Under the pieces are notes generated by a model, which did no database searches, was not told the DNA's origin, and worked only from the letters and a program-made list of their open reading frames with translations. From Rusavskia elegans (Eukaryota > Ascomycota > Lecanoromycetes > Teloschistales > Teloschistaceae), in contig SAUG01000008.1 in assembly GCA_011316305.1 (NCBI GenBank), forward strand, positions 124,001 through 188,000: a stretch of 64,000 nucleotides of DNA. The letters run 5' to 3'. Shown piece by piece: positions 34,144-46,381 of the stretch; the stretch's first letter is position 1, and each line of letters starts with the position of its first letter. Made by a program: the position numbers and the translations under genes.

Positions 34144-34811
34144 TATGATGGGTGTGACTTGAACCAACAACGTTTTCCTACAAACATATAAAAGGGAAGT
34201 AAACTAAATGCCACATTTCTACGCCGAGTGCGCCATCAAAGTATTACTCAACCGTGCGACAGTGGCTTCATCATGCGTCTGCAAAGTCGAAAGAATAAAC
34301 AGTTTGGGGCAAAATCTTCTAGTAGAAAGCATAATACAAACAATTCGCGCCTTGTGCAAGAAACAACACCCGGCCTGGATCGCTGAGTGTACAGAGAGGA
34401 AGACTGCCAAGCGTCGGGTTAAAGACAAGAAAGATCCTGGAGCGAACCCGCGAAGAGCGTCAGCGTAAGCGCTGGCCCTTCTTCGATGGATGATCACGCT
34501 TTTGAGGTCTTGGTTGGTGAGATTTCAAGGTCAAGCAGTAGCTTGAAGGAGTCGTGGTTTTCTGAACCCTAAAGATTGGGTGGTACAACAGCCAAAGGGT
34601 AACATCCTGCTAAAGGGTTGCAGGCGACTATAAAGCCGACGAAATAGTTAATGTTTCGATACGATATTCTTTACGAAGGAAGCTGTAAGCAGATGCTGTC
34701 GATGGAACCTCGGGAGGTGTCAAAAGCGGAGGCTGTTTGGAGCGTTATGTCTTCGGGGCGCAACAATCCTTCGCAACAATACTAGTCTCGCAACAATTGA
34801 AAACCTTTGCA
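34144..34811. other. Intergenic between two miniature elements
   Basis: No gene. A short motif, CGCAACAAT, occurs three times at about 34755-34800 without longer repeat structure. Confidence 0.5.
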
Positions 34812-35153
34812 GGCCTACAGAGCCACTACTACCACCTCTTTTTAGATTTCTGAAGAGTGCATCTTTAAGGAAATTAATTATTCTGCAATTCCGCTGCTAT
34901 ATTTTTTACGATATAATTATTAGAGGCCCAGAGGTAGAAGAGAATAAGTAGGGCCTTTAGAGTTAATAAGTTTCTGCGGCTCTGCGGTTAGGCTGGCGCG
35001 CTAAGACCCCCAGTAGAACAGCTTTCTAGATTTTTATCGATATTATACAGTCGCAAAATTATTTCCTTACTACTGTAGAGTAAGCTTAAGACGCTCTACA
35101 AGATGCACTCTTCAGAAATCTAAAAAGAGGTGGTGGTGGTGGCTCTATAGGCC
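34812..35153. mobile_element. 342-bp MITE with 54-bp inverted repeats and 9-bp target duplication
   Basis: The terminal inverted repeats 34812-34865 and 35100-35153 match at 51 of 54 positions, and all three differences are C/T transitions. The element starts GGCCTA(C/T)AGAGCC. Identical 9-bp direct repeats, ACCTTTGCA, flank it at 34803-34811 and 35154-35162, a target-site duplication. Long inverted repeats with a 9-bp duplication are typical of Mutator-like elements, so this is likely a non-autonomous member. The interior is AT-rich and non-coding. It sits about 210 bp upstream of the RFA2 start. Confidence 0.9.
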
Positions 35154-35362
35154 ACCTTTGCACCTCGCATGAAAAAAAACTCGTAGGAGGACGCGTCGAC
35201 TACAAATAGACAGCTGCATTCAATATCGTAGTTTCGCATAACCGCAAGCGATTTAGCTGAAAGCCCAAGGAGATCGATTTTGGCTGCTTCTTGCAGTCTG
35301 TCTGACACCTTGTGTGCAGCTTTCGCAACTCATACCCCAGCAGAGTGGACATTCATCCGACA

Positions 35363-36328
35363 ATGGGTGAGTCTCCGTCCGAGCAAACAGGCGTCAAGCT
35401 CACAGCATCTCCCAGACTACGGCGGAGGCTACTCGACGACCTCCTACGGTGCTCAAGGCGGAGCTGGCGGAGGCGGCTTCATGGCCGGATCTCAAGGCGG
35501 CTCGCAACCAAACAAGGTAATCTCCATCAATCCACGCTCTTCGTTCCACCGAAGTCCACTAAACCCCCCATTCTTTCCACTCAGGGAAACATAAGCCAAT
35601 CGAAAGACACCCTCCGTCCCTGCACCATCAAACAAGTCCTCGACGCCACACAACCGCATCCCGACGCCGAGTTCAAAATCGACGACATCGAAGTCCAACA
35701 AATCACATTCGTCGGACAGATCCGTAACATCTCCACCCAAACCACCAACATCACATACAAACTCGACGACGGCACCGGCACGGTCGAAGTAAAACAATGG
35801 ATCGATTCCGAGGCCTCGACTATGGATTTAGGTGGGGGAGGAGGCAGCAAGAACAGTTCCGGACTCGTGGAGGATGGATGGGCGCGGGTGTGGGGACGAC
35901 TGAAAGCGTTCAATAATCGGCGACATGTTGGCGCGCATGTTATAAGGCCGGTAGCGGATAAGATGGAGATCACTTATCATCTCCTCGAGGCAACCTATGT
36001 GCATCTGTACTTTACGCGCGGGCCACTGGAGCCAAGTGGTGGGAAGGGCGCCAATGGCGGACAAATGGATGGGCAGTACGGAGGCGATGGCGGCGAGATG
36101 GGCATGGGAGGGGCACGAGGCATGCCGAGTGTAAGCTCGAACGCGAGGAGGGTGTTACAATGTCTGAAGGAAACTCCGCAGAATAACGAGGGGCTGAATG
36201 TGCAGCATGTTGCAGCGAGCTTGAGGATGCCGATGACTGAAGTGATGAAGGCAGGGGATGAATTGTTGACGCAAAGTTTGATCTTTACGACCGTGGATGA
36301 TAGTACCTGGGCGGTATTGGATCTATAG
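35363..36328 (+). CDS. rfa2: Replication protein A subunit 2 (RPA32)
   Basis: Three exons: 35363-35366 (ATGG only), 35416-35516 and 35585-36328, with introns of 49 nt (GTGAGT...CCCAG) and 68 nt; 282 residues. Splicing the 4-nt first exon gives MDYGGGYSTTSYGAQGG, the Gly/Ser-rich phosphorylation-prone N-terminus of fungal RPA32. The OB-fold starts near LRPCTIKQVLDATQ and contains VGQIRNISTQTTNITYKLDD, GTVEVKQW and GAHVIRPV. The C-terminal winged helix is NARRVLQCLKETPQNNEGLN to TVDDSTWAVLDL. The subunit forms the RPA heterotrimer that binds single-stranded DNA in replication, repair and recombination. The transposon upstream lies within the probable promoter region. An internal reading in another frame that starts at 35312 is not the gene. 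Confidence 0.92.
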   Translation: MGESPSEQTGVKLTASPRLRRRLLDDLLRCSRRSWRRRLHGRISRRLATKQGNLHQSTLFVPPKSTKPPILSTQGNISQSKDTLRPCTIKQVLDATQPHPDAEFKIDDIEVQQITFVGQIRNISTQTTNITYKLDDGTGTVEVKQWIDSEASTMDLGGGGGSKNSSGLVEDGWARVWGRLKAFNNRRHVGAHVIRPVADKMEITYHLLEATYVHLYFTRGPLEPSGGKGANGGQMDGQYGGDGGEMGMGGARGMPSVSSNARRVLQCLKETPQNNEGLNVQHVAASLRMPMTEVMKAGDELLTQSLIFTTVDDSTWAVLDL

Positions 36329-36509
36329 AGAGAAAGATGAAACTGAAGTCATGAATAATGGTATGAATCCACGGAGCTACTACAAACCTAAGTATGATGA
36401 TCCATCCGTACTGAAGGTGCCGCTAAATGCAAGGACAAAAGTTGCCGTCGTCATATCGCCATGACTGTTCATAGCCATGGAATCGTGATCAGCCGTTCCC
36501 ATCCTCGAG

Positions 36510-38557
36510 TCAATTCTCCTCATTCCTCCTCTTCGCATCTTCGACACTTCTCTCCCAGCTCGATCTATACAAGAACACCCCCTCAATTAACATGACCAAC
36601 CCCAACCCCAACGCAACTCCCGACCAGAGCCCGTAAAGTCTCCATCCCAGTCCGAATGCGGTGCCCATACTCACCGGCATCGCCACCGCGTAATAGCAGA
36701 ACAGTGACACATATCCGCCCACCTCCTGTCTTCCAAGTCCCCTCAAGATGCCATTACAGCATGCAGCCAAAGCGTCGAAGAGCTGAAACGCAGCAGTCAG
36801 GGGTAAGACGTTTGCAACGAGCTCGATGACTTCGGGGTCGCTGGTGAATAGTCTCGGAATGTAAGCACGCAACGAAGAAACCCAGATGACGTTGAAGATT
36901 CCCACGATCGCAGAAGCCCAGAATGCCACCTGGGCGCTCTTGCGAGCCGCATCGGCCAACGTCGCACCGATGAGATTGGCAATCCGTGTACTCGCCGCGA
37001 TGCTGATCGGGAAGGGGATTTGGAATGTTATACCACTGATGGTGCTCAATACACTCTGCGCGGCAAGGTGGGTGGTCCCGAAATGACTTGATGCGAGGGT
37101 CAAAATTTCAAAGGCGAGGACTTCTGCTTCGACCATGAGGAGACCAGGTAAAGCGAGTTTGACCATAGGGCCCCAGTTCTTCAGCGCGCGGGTCGTGAGA
37201 CCTGGCCAGCAAGCACGTCCGGCAATGAAACGGACGTAAAGGAAAAGGAGGGTGGGGAGGAGCAATTCGGTCACAGCCACCGCTATTGGTGCACCGATAA
37301 AACCCCATTGAAATTGCCAGACGAAGAGCCAATTCAGGAAAGCATTGAGTGGTGCACATATCAAAAGAACATAAAGTGATGCGGTAAACAACCCTTGAGC
37401 TTGGAGGTACCGTTTCCCACTCTCGAAGCAAGCGTATCCGGGTAAGCCAATGAGAATAATCTTAAGATAGAGACCTGCCAAGACGGCCACTTCTTGCTCA
37501 GGGACAATGTGAGTCAAGATGGCTTCAGCACTGAGCCAGATGATCCCGATAGGTATGGTAATGGTCCAGAGGAAGTAGCTGGTACTGGTCAATCGCCTGG
37601 GTACCAAAAACATTCGGCTGTCACCAAGACTTACACCATTTTTTGCGTTTGCAAACCAACCAATTCCTTGTGACCCGACCCATACGCCTGTGCACACAGC
37701 GTGTCCAGACTAGTTGCCAGACCTTGAAAGACGGAATAACCGGTGATGTTGGCAGTCATACTGGCTAAGCTGACAGCGCCAAGCGGGACCGTGCCCAGAT
37801 GTCCGACGACGAAGATGCTGGCGACCGTCAAAGAGTATTGCAGTAGGAACGTCAAAATCAGCGGTGCCGAGTACCGGGAGAGCACCTTCGTCTCCCTCTG
37901 CCATGTTGTACGGATCTTCCCAGCGGCGACGGCTTCGGTCCACTGGTTGTCAAGGTTTTCGGGTGAATCTTGGCCACCGTAAGGTAGCTCTGGATTTCCC
38001 AACAAAGGTGCGGTTTCAGGAAGATGCGTAGGCTTGGTAGAATGTGGTGCTGATTCCTCATCCTGCGATACAACCTTCTTGTCGCCTCCCAGTATACCCA
38101 GATCGCTGAACCGTCTGCTGATTCGATGGGCAAGAGAATGTGAGGCTTGGCCTTTCTGTGGATGTTTGGGCGGGATGACATTATTGTCTCTCAGCAAGCT
38201 GCGCTCCTCTCGTCGAGCCTCTACTCGCTCGCTCTTGGTCGGGTTTCTGTTAGGATTCTGGGAAGCAGGGGAAATGGTAGCTCTGGATCCTGCTATCGTA
38301 ACGCTCGGCCTCCTGTAGGAGCCAACCATGGAGCGGTATGTTCTCTGGCCGCCAGGTTGTCGTGATGAGTCTCCCGAGTCGGAATCGTCGTGCACAGCAT
38401 CTGTGTTGCTCTCATCCTCAACTTCCTCAAGATCCTTGGATATTGCCGCTTCGGCTAACGACGAAGCACCATGGTAGGACATTCGGCTCCGACTTTGGGC
38501 GGGTCGCAGGAATCCCGGGCCAATGGGTTGAGGAGCTGTAGGCCTTGGTGAGGCCAT
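36510..38557 (-). CDS. MATE family transporter
   Basis: Exon 1 38557-37635, intron 37634-37597 (38 nt, GTAAGT...CCCAG), exon 2 37596-36510; 669 residues. The first 220 residues are a cytosolic, low-complexity region with many Ser and Arg. The transporter follows with about 12 membrane helices: PLILTFLLQYSLTVASIFVV, GAVSLASMTANITGYSVFQG and LATSLDTLCAQAYGSG form the conserved MATE N-terminal repeat. AFLNWLFVWQFQWGFIGAPI and AALACCNGILRGLGRQEVGG-type sequence (here ALAACCNGILRGLGRQEVGG) form the second. Such proteins export cationic compounds in exchange for protons or sodium; fungal members often sit in vacuolar or plasma membranes. The substrate is unknown. The intron is short but is the only GT-AG option that restores the frame. 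Confidence 0.9.
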
Positions 38558-39054
38558 GTCGTGGGCGGATTTAGGATGCTTTTCGACGGCTATCGTAGCA
38601 AAGGGCAGTGTCCTTGGCTCGACATGCAGGTATTCTCATCAACGGGCCGAAGAGGGATTCGCTGAGTAGTGGTACGTTCATGGGTAATGACAGCATGGAG
38701 ACAAGCAGTACTTCCAAGTTATCCAATCTTGGTCATTGTGGGAGGCCCCGCGCTAGCATGATTGGATTGGGAAAGCGCAGGTGGTGCGCATATAAAACCA
38801 AGGACTCGGGAGAGGAGACGAGGAAAGAGTAACGATCGGAACTGTCATGGGGAACTCAACACCAAGGAACATCAAGGAGAGAAAACTCACGTTGTCGCAT
38901 GATGACAGGTCCCTGTCGTAAGGTAGACATCGAATCCTTCAGCGTCCTTCACCAGCGGAGGACAGCCAGCGACCCACGAGTGACTCAGCCTTCGCTTCTA
39001 CTATTATGTTACATTGCTATCGTTGCCAATTCCCTTGCGGAGTCAATATTAATA
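38558..39054. other. Intergenic, upstream of the MATE gene
   Basis: Lies between RPN1 (3' end) and MATE (5' end), both on the minus strand. It probably contains the MATE promoter. Nothing specific was recognised. Confidence 0.4.
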
Positions 39055-42010
39055 TTATGATCCCGCATCCCATGCTGGATTCTAGGTCAAGGTCAGCTTG
39101 ACGAGACACCAATCAGGGGGGAGGGGGGATTTTACCTTTCTCAGTATTACAAGACCCTCTAGATTGCTTGCCAAACTGATGTATTGTTCGTCCTCCAGCT
39201 CGGCCCTCTCCCCATAGGCCAACAGCACCGGTGTGTTCTGTGTCTGCCAGCCTGTGATCGTCTTCGGCCGCCCAGCTTGTCCCACAACATCCACCGCTTG
39301 CCCGACCCGAACGTTGACTTGAAGCGGTTTCAGTTCTTCGTCAAGCGTGACCAAGAATCGAGGATGCATCGCAGTGACGATGAAGTATAGCAGGTAGTGT
39401 GAGTCGGAGAGTATGAATTGTTTGGCGTCGATCATGGCGACCAAGACTGCGAGCAAACCTGCAGTTGCCACTCGGGACAAGACCTGTCGGTCCGTGTGGA
39501 AAGGGTTGATGGACATGGTCCCTTTGCCCATGTGGAGAAGACCTTGTGCGATCCGAACCATGAAGAGTGAGTTCTGATCTCGGTGGTAGTAACTGGCAAG
39601 CTGTCTCAGCAGTTGAGCTAACCGGGCATTGTTCGTTCCTGCACCGAGCATCCCCATGGCAAATATCGCGTTGATTGCCACGTCGTTATCGTTGTCATGG
39701 CTGTATCTTGACAATGTGTCGTAGACCTTCATCTGAGGATTGCTGGGGCTGATGAGACCCATCGCAAGAGGCACTGCTTTTCGGATATTGGCTTCCCCGT
39801 AGTGCATCAGATGACCAAACTGCCGCAGCACCATCTCTTGCCCGACGTCCTCGCCCATGGCGATCAAGGACAGGCCGATGACGGCATACGTCTGAAGGAG
39901 CTCATCCCCCTTCTTTTCCTCGTTGTCTTCGATATGATCGTTGCAGATGTGGAGTAATTCTTGAAGCTTGAGCACCGTGCCCGTCCCAGCCCAAGCGCAT
40001 ACTTCGGCGAGGACAGATGCAGGCTTGGCCATGGGGTGATCGATGGCCTTGAGCGTCTCCAATACCACCTCAACTTCTTCTTGCCGTCCGAAAAACAGTA
40101 GCGCAAGGCCCAAGGACATGAATCGCGTCCACTTATCTTTGAGCTGCTTTTGCCGATCCTCATCAAGAAGGGTGGTGATGATGGCTTCACTGACTCGGGC
40201 ATTGCCTGACCCAACAAAGATCAGGCCTAACGACAAAGCAGCCATTGCCGAGATGTGCATCTCGAGGGTTGTGTCTTCGACAATGGGTAGCAACATTTCC
40301 AACAGTTCCTCCTTGTTTGTTCCTGCGCAAGCCAAACCAAGACCCATGATAGACGCCACCCGTTTCCCAACATTCTTGCTCATGATGTTATCATCGTCAC
40401 TTAGCAGAGCCAGCGCTGGTTCCGAGTCAAGTCTGACTCCAGAGTTGAGGATCCCGATCGCTAAGAGCGCGCCAGCTTTGACTGGATCTTCTGCTGCGTA
40501 GGTGTACTTGTCAATCTGATCAAGGCCACCTTCGATGTCCCACTTGAGAAGCATACCCATCGAGGCCGCTGTTGAGATCATGCCGTCGTCTTTCGTTTTG
40601 TACACCCAGCTTCCCTTCTCGCCTTCGACCATCATCATCTTATCGTTCCCAAATCCAGCATTGGTAAATGCATTGACAAAAGCGCTGGCGAGGTTGTGCC
40701 GGGCGGAGTCAACGTTCGTGAGACCGGCCGTCCGACTGCTCTCCAGATGGCTCTTATAAATGTCTTCAGGCATCTTGGGGTCGAGAATATTGAGTTCCTT
40801 GGCTAAAAACTTGAAATGGTTAGGTAGCTTTTCATTGCTCAGACATTCGATAAGCTCTTGGTCTTCCTCCGACGCCGAAGGCGCTTCCAGCCATATCTGT
40901 TGCCGAGCTACCAGAAGCGCCAGCTGCTTCTTCAGTGCGACATCATTTGTAGAATCAAAATCCTTGTGTATAAGCTCGAGATCGTTCATGCGTATCGCGA
41001 GGACTATGGCTTGAGGGAGTTTGTCATATTGCATGTAGATGTCATGCGCCGTTCTCAGGAATTGTTGATCTTCGGGGTATGTGAGGAGGTTGACCATACT
41101 GACCATATACAGGCAGACCCTTAAATACGTGTTCTCGTCAAGGTACTGAGGGACTTCCTGTATCCTCTCTAGCTCGCTGAGTAAATCAACCGCGTCGGCT
41201 TCGGCGTTGTGACTTAGGAAATGCGGAACAAGGGTTCTAGCGAGATCCAGCAATTCCTGTGTATCCTCGTCATCCATTGTTCTCCGATTGTAGTCCTGGC
41301 CTATCTCGAGCGCCAAATGTCGAATGTACTCGTGACCCCATGACCCGAGATCTTTTGATGGCGCCAGTAGCCTGTATTTCAATGTTTCCAGCTTCTCTTC
41401 ATCACCTTGGGTCATGCCCAGAACAGAAAGGACGTCTGCCAGTGAGCTCTGCGGTGATTGTAAGCAAGACAAGGTGCGTCACTCGGACAGGGAGTGTCCC
41501 ACCTTCTCGTTTCCAGTGGGCCATTCTTCGTAGATTGTGGTCAGATCTGCATAGTGAGGCATCAGAAATTTGAGTGGTTTCGGGACGGCGGTCATGGATG
41601 ATGTTGATGTCTTGATGAAATCTTTGATAGCATCGAGTGCAGGTATGTAGAGAGTGCTGTCGGGTTCCTGATGTCGACATAGATTAGCAGGGTATGATAT
41701 GCCAAAGCCCATTCCGTGGTCGCCGTACCTTTAATCTCGAGACCAGCATCTCTAATTCGCTCTTTAATTGCTGATCTTCTTCGCTGAGCTCTTCTAGTTG
41801 ATATTAGATTCTGCTGCTGATTGTCCCACGACATGCAAATACATGCTACTGACCCTCTTGTGGCTCCTCTCCTTTCTTTCCATTTACTGTGGGCTTTCCA
41901 TCTTTATCTTTTTTGCCACTGTCCTGCTTCTTGCCCTCAGGCGTCTCGTTGTCCACCATCTTGCCTTTTCCTTTTTCAGCAGCCGTTGGCTCCCCGTTCT
42001 GCTTCGTCAT
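39055..42010 (-). CDS. rpn1: 26S proteasome regulatory subunit RPN1
   Basis: Five exons: 42010-41854, 41793-41729, 41667-41503, 41448-39136 and 39081-39055; 908 residues. Exon 1 encodes a Lys/Glu-rich start ([20 protein letters not shown]). Exons 2-3 give [20 protein letters not shown] and [20 protein letters not shown], the conserved RPN1 N-terminus. The large exon holds the proteasome/cyclosome repeats ([20 protein letters not shown] blocks, e.g. [20 protein letters not shown], and [16 protein letters not shown]). The last exon is only 27 nt, and splicing it gives [13 protein letters not shown], the family-typical C-terminus. RPN1 is a base scaffold subunit that binds ubiquitin receptors and Ubp6. 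No PACE-type element was noticed upstream. Confidence 0.93.
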
Positions 42011-42757
42011 ATTCGCCGCTCGTAGACGCAGCTGGTTGATGGTGAATTGATAAGACGGGAGTAGTCAGAGCTATCGGGAAGATTTGAAGCTGGATTAGAG
42101 TCAGGACAAGAAGACACTGCTTTCGAGGTGGAAGATGATGGTTGTACGGAGGTTGACTGATGTAGTAGATGTCGTAACCGCAAGCTCCAAGATGCGCGTA
42201 AGGAAGGAACGCCAAGAAATTTCTCTACGGATGTTCTGGTAGGGCTGACGACCTAATAGGTAAATAACTTATCAGATTATTTCCTAGCAGGTATTTCTAC
42301 TATGACTACTATCTGTCATGCCTTGCTCATCCGGATCTGGTACTTTGCACTTTGCAACATTAGCCCTGTTCTTACAAACCTACTGCCTCTCGAGCCATCG
42401 AATCAGTGGCACTTGTGGGGAAGGAATCGCTGATGGAATAGGATCTGCACAAATAATCTTGTCCTACAAATTCTCGTGAAAGATCTTGCTGTCTTCATGC
42501 AATCATGTTTCAAGCCATCTCATGATATCAGCCCGCAGAGAAAACCTACAGCTTTCTCTCAAGCTTACTGATCACTTGCCTAGGTTCAATCTTTGCCCAA
42601 AAAAGCCCCCTCGAGAAATGAAGCAAGAAAGGGTATCTTAGTATGCGCATCCACAGTAAATCTCCGCAAAGAATAGCCTCCGAATGCTCGAACGCTCCGT
42701 ATGCCCGCTGACAAATGCCTTGCAATGATGATAGCCATGTTAACTCCCAACCCAGGA
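42011..42757. other. Intergenic, RPN1 promoter / YVC1 3' flank
   Basis: Both neighbours are on the minus strand. No additional gene or motif was recognised. Confidence 0.4.
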
Positions 42758-45700
42758 CTAGATCGAACTACCCCGACCATCTTGCGGTATGTCGTTCTCG
42801 TCAATCCATGTGTCTTCTGGAATAATCTCTGCTTCACCTCTCACTTTGCCAGATCGTGTTGATTTTTTCTTCGCCCTGCGAGATACTGGCCGCTCGTCCG
42901 CGCTCCTGATATCCTCTTTCCTCCAGTCTTTGACTTCTTTGATGACTTCTCGGAAGCCTTCTTCCAATTGGTTGAATCGAGCGAGCATCAATTTACTCAT
43001 TCTTTGCTGATCATCGTTGCCCTGAGAAGTTTCGCCGGCTCTCATCGCCCCTGACGCATAAGCCATCTGCGTGGCGAAGCTGGCAGGCATGGCGCCTACG
43101 AAACCACCACCCACGGCCTTGTTATCCCCAATGTCAGAGCCCAGCTCAAGAGCAAATGACGAAGGACGCTTTCGAGCTGAGTCAAGGGCTACCATGCCAG
43201 CGAGATTTGGTGTGCTTTGAAAGGCAGCTCGGGGCGGCATAATGGGACGTCCTCGAGCCACTGTTGTCGATTGCCGTTTTGGGGTGCGTCTCCCCGCAGA
43301 TGCTGGTGTCATGGCACCACTACCTGAGACGGCATTTCTGGCACTGTTCCTGGCGGTGGCTGCCTTACGGCTTGGCGAGGATGACGATCCTGTTGACAAC
43401 GGCGTCGGGTCATGGATGATGGTACTCGTCGACGTGTGTCGAACATGAGCCCTGTTGGGACGAGCCTGTGCGCGGTTTGGGCCCACCGGTCGAAATGGAG
43501 AAGCTATTTTGACCTGTTGGGTCTGCAGCGTGGCCAAGGGTGGAAATTTCCTGGAGGGCGCAGTCGGGGTAGCCTGAAAAGAGTCATCTTCAGTCTCTTT
43601 CTCCGTATCGTTGCTCTTGATTCCGCCCATAGGGGTCCTCTGCCGGTCCAGCGTCCTATGATCGTCTTCGTCGTTCGTCACAAGCTCGTCATCTCCGTCT
43701 GCATCCGTCTGTTGCGGTAGTCCATCCATACTCATCGAGGGAAGATCGCTATCAAGCCGGTGAAAGCCAGGGCTATCGAAAGCACCAGTCGCGGCATTTT
43801 CCGTGGGATCGGACACGACAGACATCGACGCTGCTGTATGGCTTGCTCCACGTCCGGCCCAAGCTCGTCGCTGTAAAAGCTGCGATCGTCCATGTGCGAT
43901 CCTGCGTGCTTCTAATTTGTCCACAACCTTGGAATCTTGTTCCATTGGCGGACTCGCCGTGCCGTCCGGCCCTAGCCCGCTCATCCAATGATTGACCACA
44001 TTCGATGTCTTGCGACGCTCGTGGCTTTTCTGCGTATTCCGCATAGTATTGTCTCGAAACGGCCTTCGAAAGACTTCCGCTAGAGCACGATCTTTGTGGA
44101 ACGTTGCAACGGATCGCTCACGTAGGCGCCCGTGGTTTGGGCCGAACAGTTGAAGGCCACTAGCCGGAGCTTCCATATTCCTTGTACGCCCTCGTTGCAT
44201 GACAAGGTCGGTAGAGTCAAAGGTCTGCCGACGTAAAACCATTTTTTCGTAGGCGTATATGAGAAACAATATCGGAAAGTGTGTAACCTTGATGGCCGTT
44301 CGATTAATTCTGACAAAGTCTCGAAATGGTAGTACAAATCGTAAAGGAGCAAGAAGCCATGCGAGGACGTTGGTCGGCGCTACATACGAAAATAAAGCGT
44401 CCGACTTGACCATGGAGATTGCGTTTACTGCAAAGACGAATTGGTGCTCTTCATTAGCGTTCTGAACAACAGCCATGAAAGAATTAGTCAGAACTGTGAT
44501 GAGGATCGTAACCACGAGAAAGTGGCATATGAAGAGGAACAACGTCAAGATCATCTTGCCCAGGATATTATAGTTGTCCCACGTGTCCCATGCGGCTGGC
44601 GTAAACCCCATCAGTAGCTGAAATAGGGTGTAGACGACGGCTCGACCGTTGAAATTATCACCACCAAATGACAGAGTAAACGCCACAAAGAATCCACTGC
44701 AGCTGATGGCAATAAGTATGAAAAGCGCCAGCAAATCCATCGCCATCATACGAAAAGCAATCAGAAGCTGCGAGAAGTACCTAGAGTGATCAAGGACAGA
44801 AAAAAGCCGAGGGAACAAGAGGACAGCGTTGGCTGCCAAGAGATCATAGGCCATGCCGGCCGTCTGATGTTTTCGAACGTCTGGCATGAGGATACCATAC
44901 AGCCGCATGCCATAATAACACATAAGCAGCAGGAGGATCCCGAGATCGAAAGCGTTCCAGAAGCTCATGATGTAAAGACTGAAACCTTGCTCGTTGAAAC
45001 CGACGACTTCGTCGAGCATGAATCCGGCGCTCCAAAACCAGAAAATAACTTCTAATGGTGTTATGGTCAAGGATCTTTCTGTTAGAACCGCGAGGTAGAG
45101 ACCAAGAAGGATTGCGAAAGAGCATGTGGACAAGAACTGCCGATAGCGAGGTACTCGCAGACGTGACAGCTTGAACAATGATGCATCTCTGGGGTCGTAA
45201 AGAGTGACTGATCGACGGACTGTGACGGCGACGGGATTCAGGTGGTCTCTCTGCTTGGCGGGCTGCAATCGTTCCGGCGAAGCCTGCAAAACAGGGCCTC
45301 GAGACCCTGTGGCCCCGTAACCGCGATTCTGGTTAGGTATCACCTTGGCCGGCGGTCGATGTAAATTATCAGCAGCGGAATGGAAAACAATACTGCCGGC
45401 CCAGATAGCTTCTAGCTGTTGGACGACCAGCGGATGGGCCAAGAATCGTTTTGACTGGGCACGGATGGCCACCTCGAGCGCGGATATACGGGCCACCCGG
45501 GGTTGCTGTCGAAACATGGGCGAGGCATCCCAATTAGGACCAGGGGTGGCAGTGCCGCTTTCCGTGGACGCGAGGCCTTGCAAAGGGTAAAAGTCGTACG
45601 AAAGAGCATCTGGCCAGGGCTTCAGTACGGATCAGAGGTAAGCATTGCGTAGGTTATACGCACCAATCTATCCCTTATGTCAGTGTTGAAGTACAACAGA

Positions 45701-46381
45701 CGCGACCTGAAAGCTTACCAATTCTCTTGTGCTGAACTCACGCAATAGCCTGATAGCCAGTAGTTCAGCGACCAAGGCCCTGGTCCTGCTACTGCCGCTG
45801 TTTCCAGGATACAACTGTTCCTCCTTTTTGAACTGCAGACCATTTGCCAACAAAGCATATATGGTCGCGCTTGAAAAATGAGAAGTTCGAATTTGCTGCT
45901 GAATCGGTTTGACAAGAAATTGGGAGACTTGGGGCGATCTTAGCTGATCCCAGGTCAGGGTGGTCTCGCATCGTGGCACGATCAGGAGGCGGATGGCGTG
46001 TGTGAGGTTGTAGACGGGAAGAGCATCTAGCAGAGATTAGCATTACATGGACAGTGGATTTTGTGACGGACCTAGATGGGCGGCGGAGAAGATTGGGAGC
46101 AAGGGGGAGGATTCCTCTCCACCGTCTTCGTCCTCGTCCACTTCTTCGTCGTCGTTATCGTTGTCGTCTTCGTTGACGTTTTCGTCCTCCTCATCGATGG
46201 GGCTGGCGGGGCCGGGGGATAATTCGCGATCGAAATAGGCGGCGGGTCTTCGACGTTCCTCTAGCGAGCTACGCCGGGCAGCGACAGGAGTGGACAGCCC
46301 GCCTGAGTAAGGCGAAGAAAAGGGCGAACGCTCACCATGCTGACGATCCCTTCCCGTCAAGCGAGAAAGAGAAGACAACAT
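42758..46381 (-). CDS. yvc1: Vacuolar TRP-type calcium channel YVC1
   Basis: Exons 46381-46072, 46026-45719, a 4-nt microexon 45667-45664 (ATTG) and 45609-42758; 1157 residues. Introns are 45, 51 and 54 nt with GTCCGT, GTAAGC and GTGCGT donors. The joined sequence LLREFSTRELIDALSYDFYP keeps the frame only if the microexon is included. The N-terminal cytosolic part has an acidic run (EDDNDNDDEEVDEDEDGG). Membrane helices in the last exon include FAILLGLYLAVLTE, FDLGILLLLMCYYGM, LLALFILIAISCSGFFVAF and MILTLFLFICHFLVVTILIT, with a pore-like segment VYTLFQLLMGFTPAAW. The long C-terminal tail is Ser/Arg-rich and ends with a helix-rich acidic part. YVC1 releases vacuolar Ca2+ to the cytosol on osmotic stretch. 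Confidence 0.92.

Noticed and set aside
35312..35584. Longer RFA2 frame starting MCSFRNSYPSRV
   Set aside because: It is Arg-rich, runs through two introns in the wrong phase and destroys the Gly/Ser-rich N-terminus obtained by splicing.
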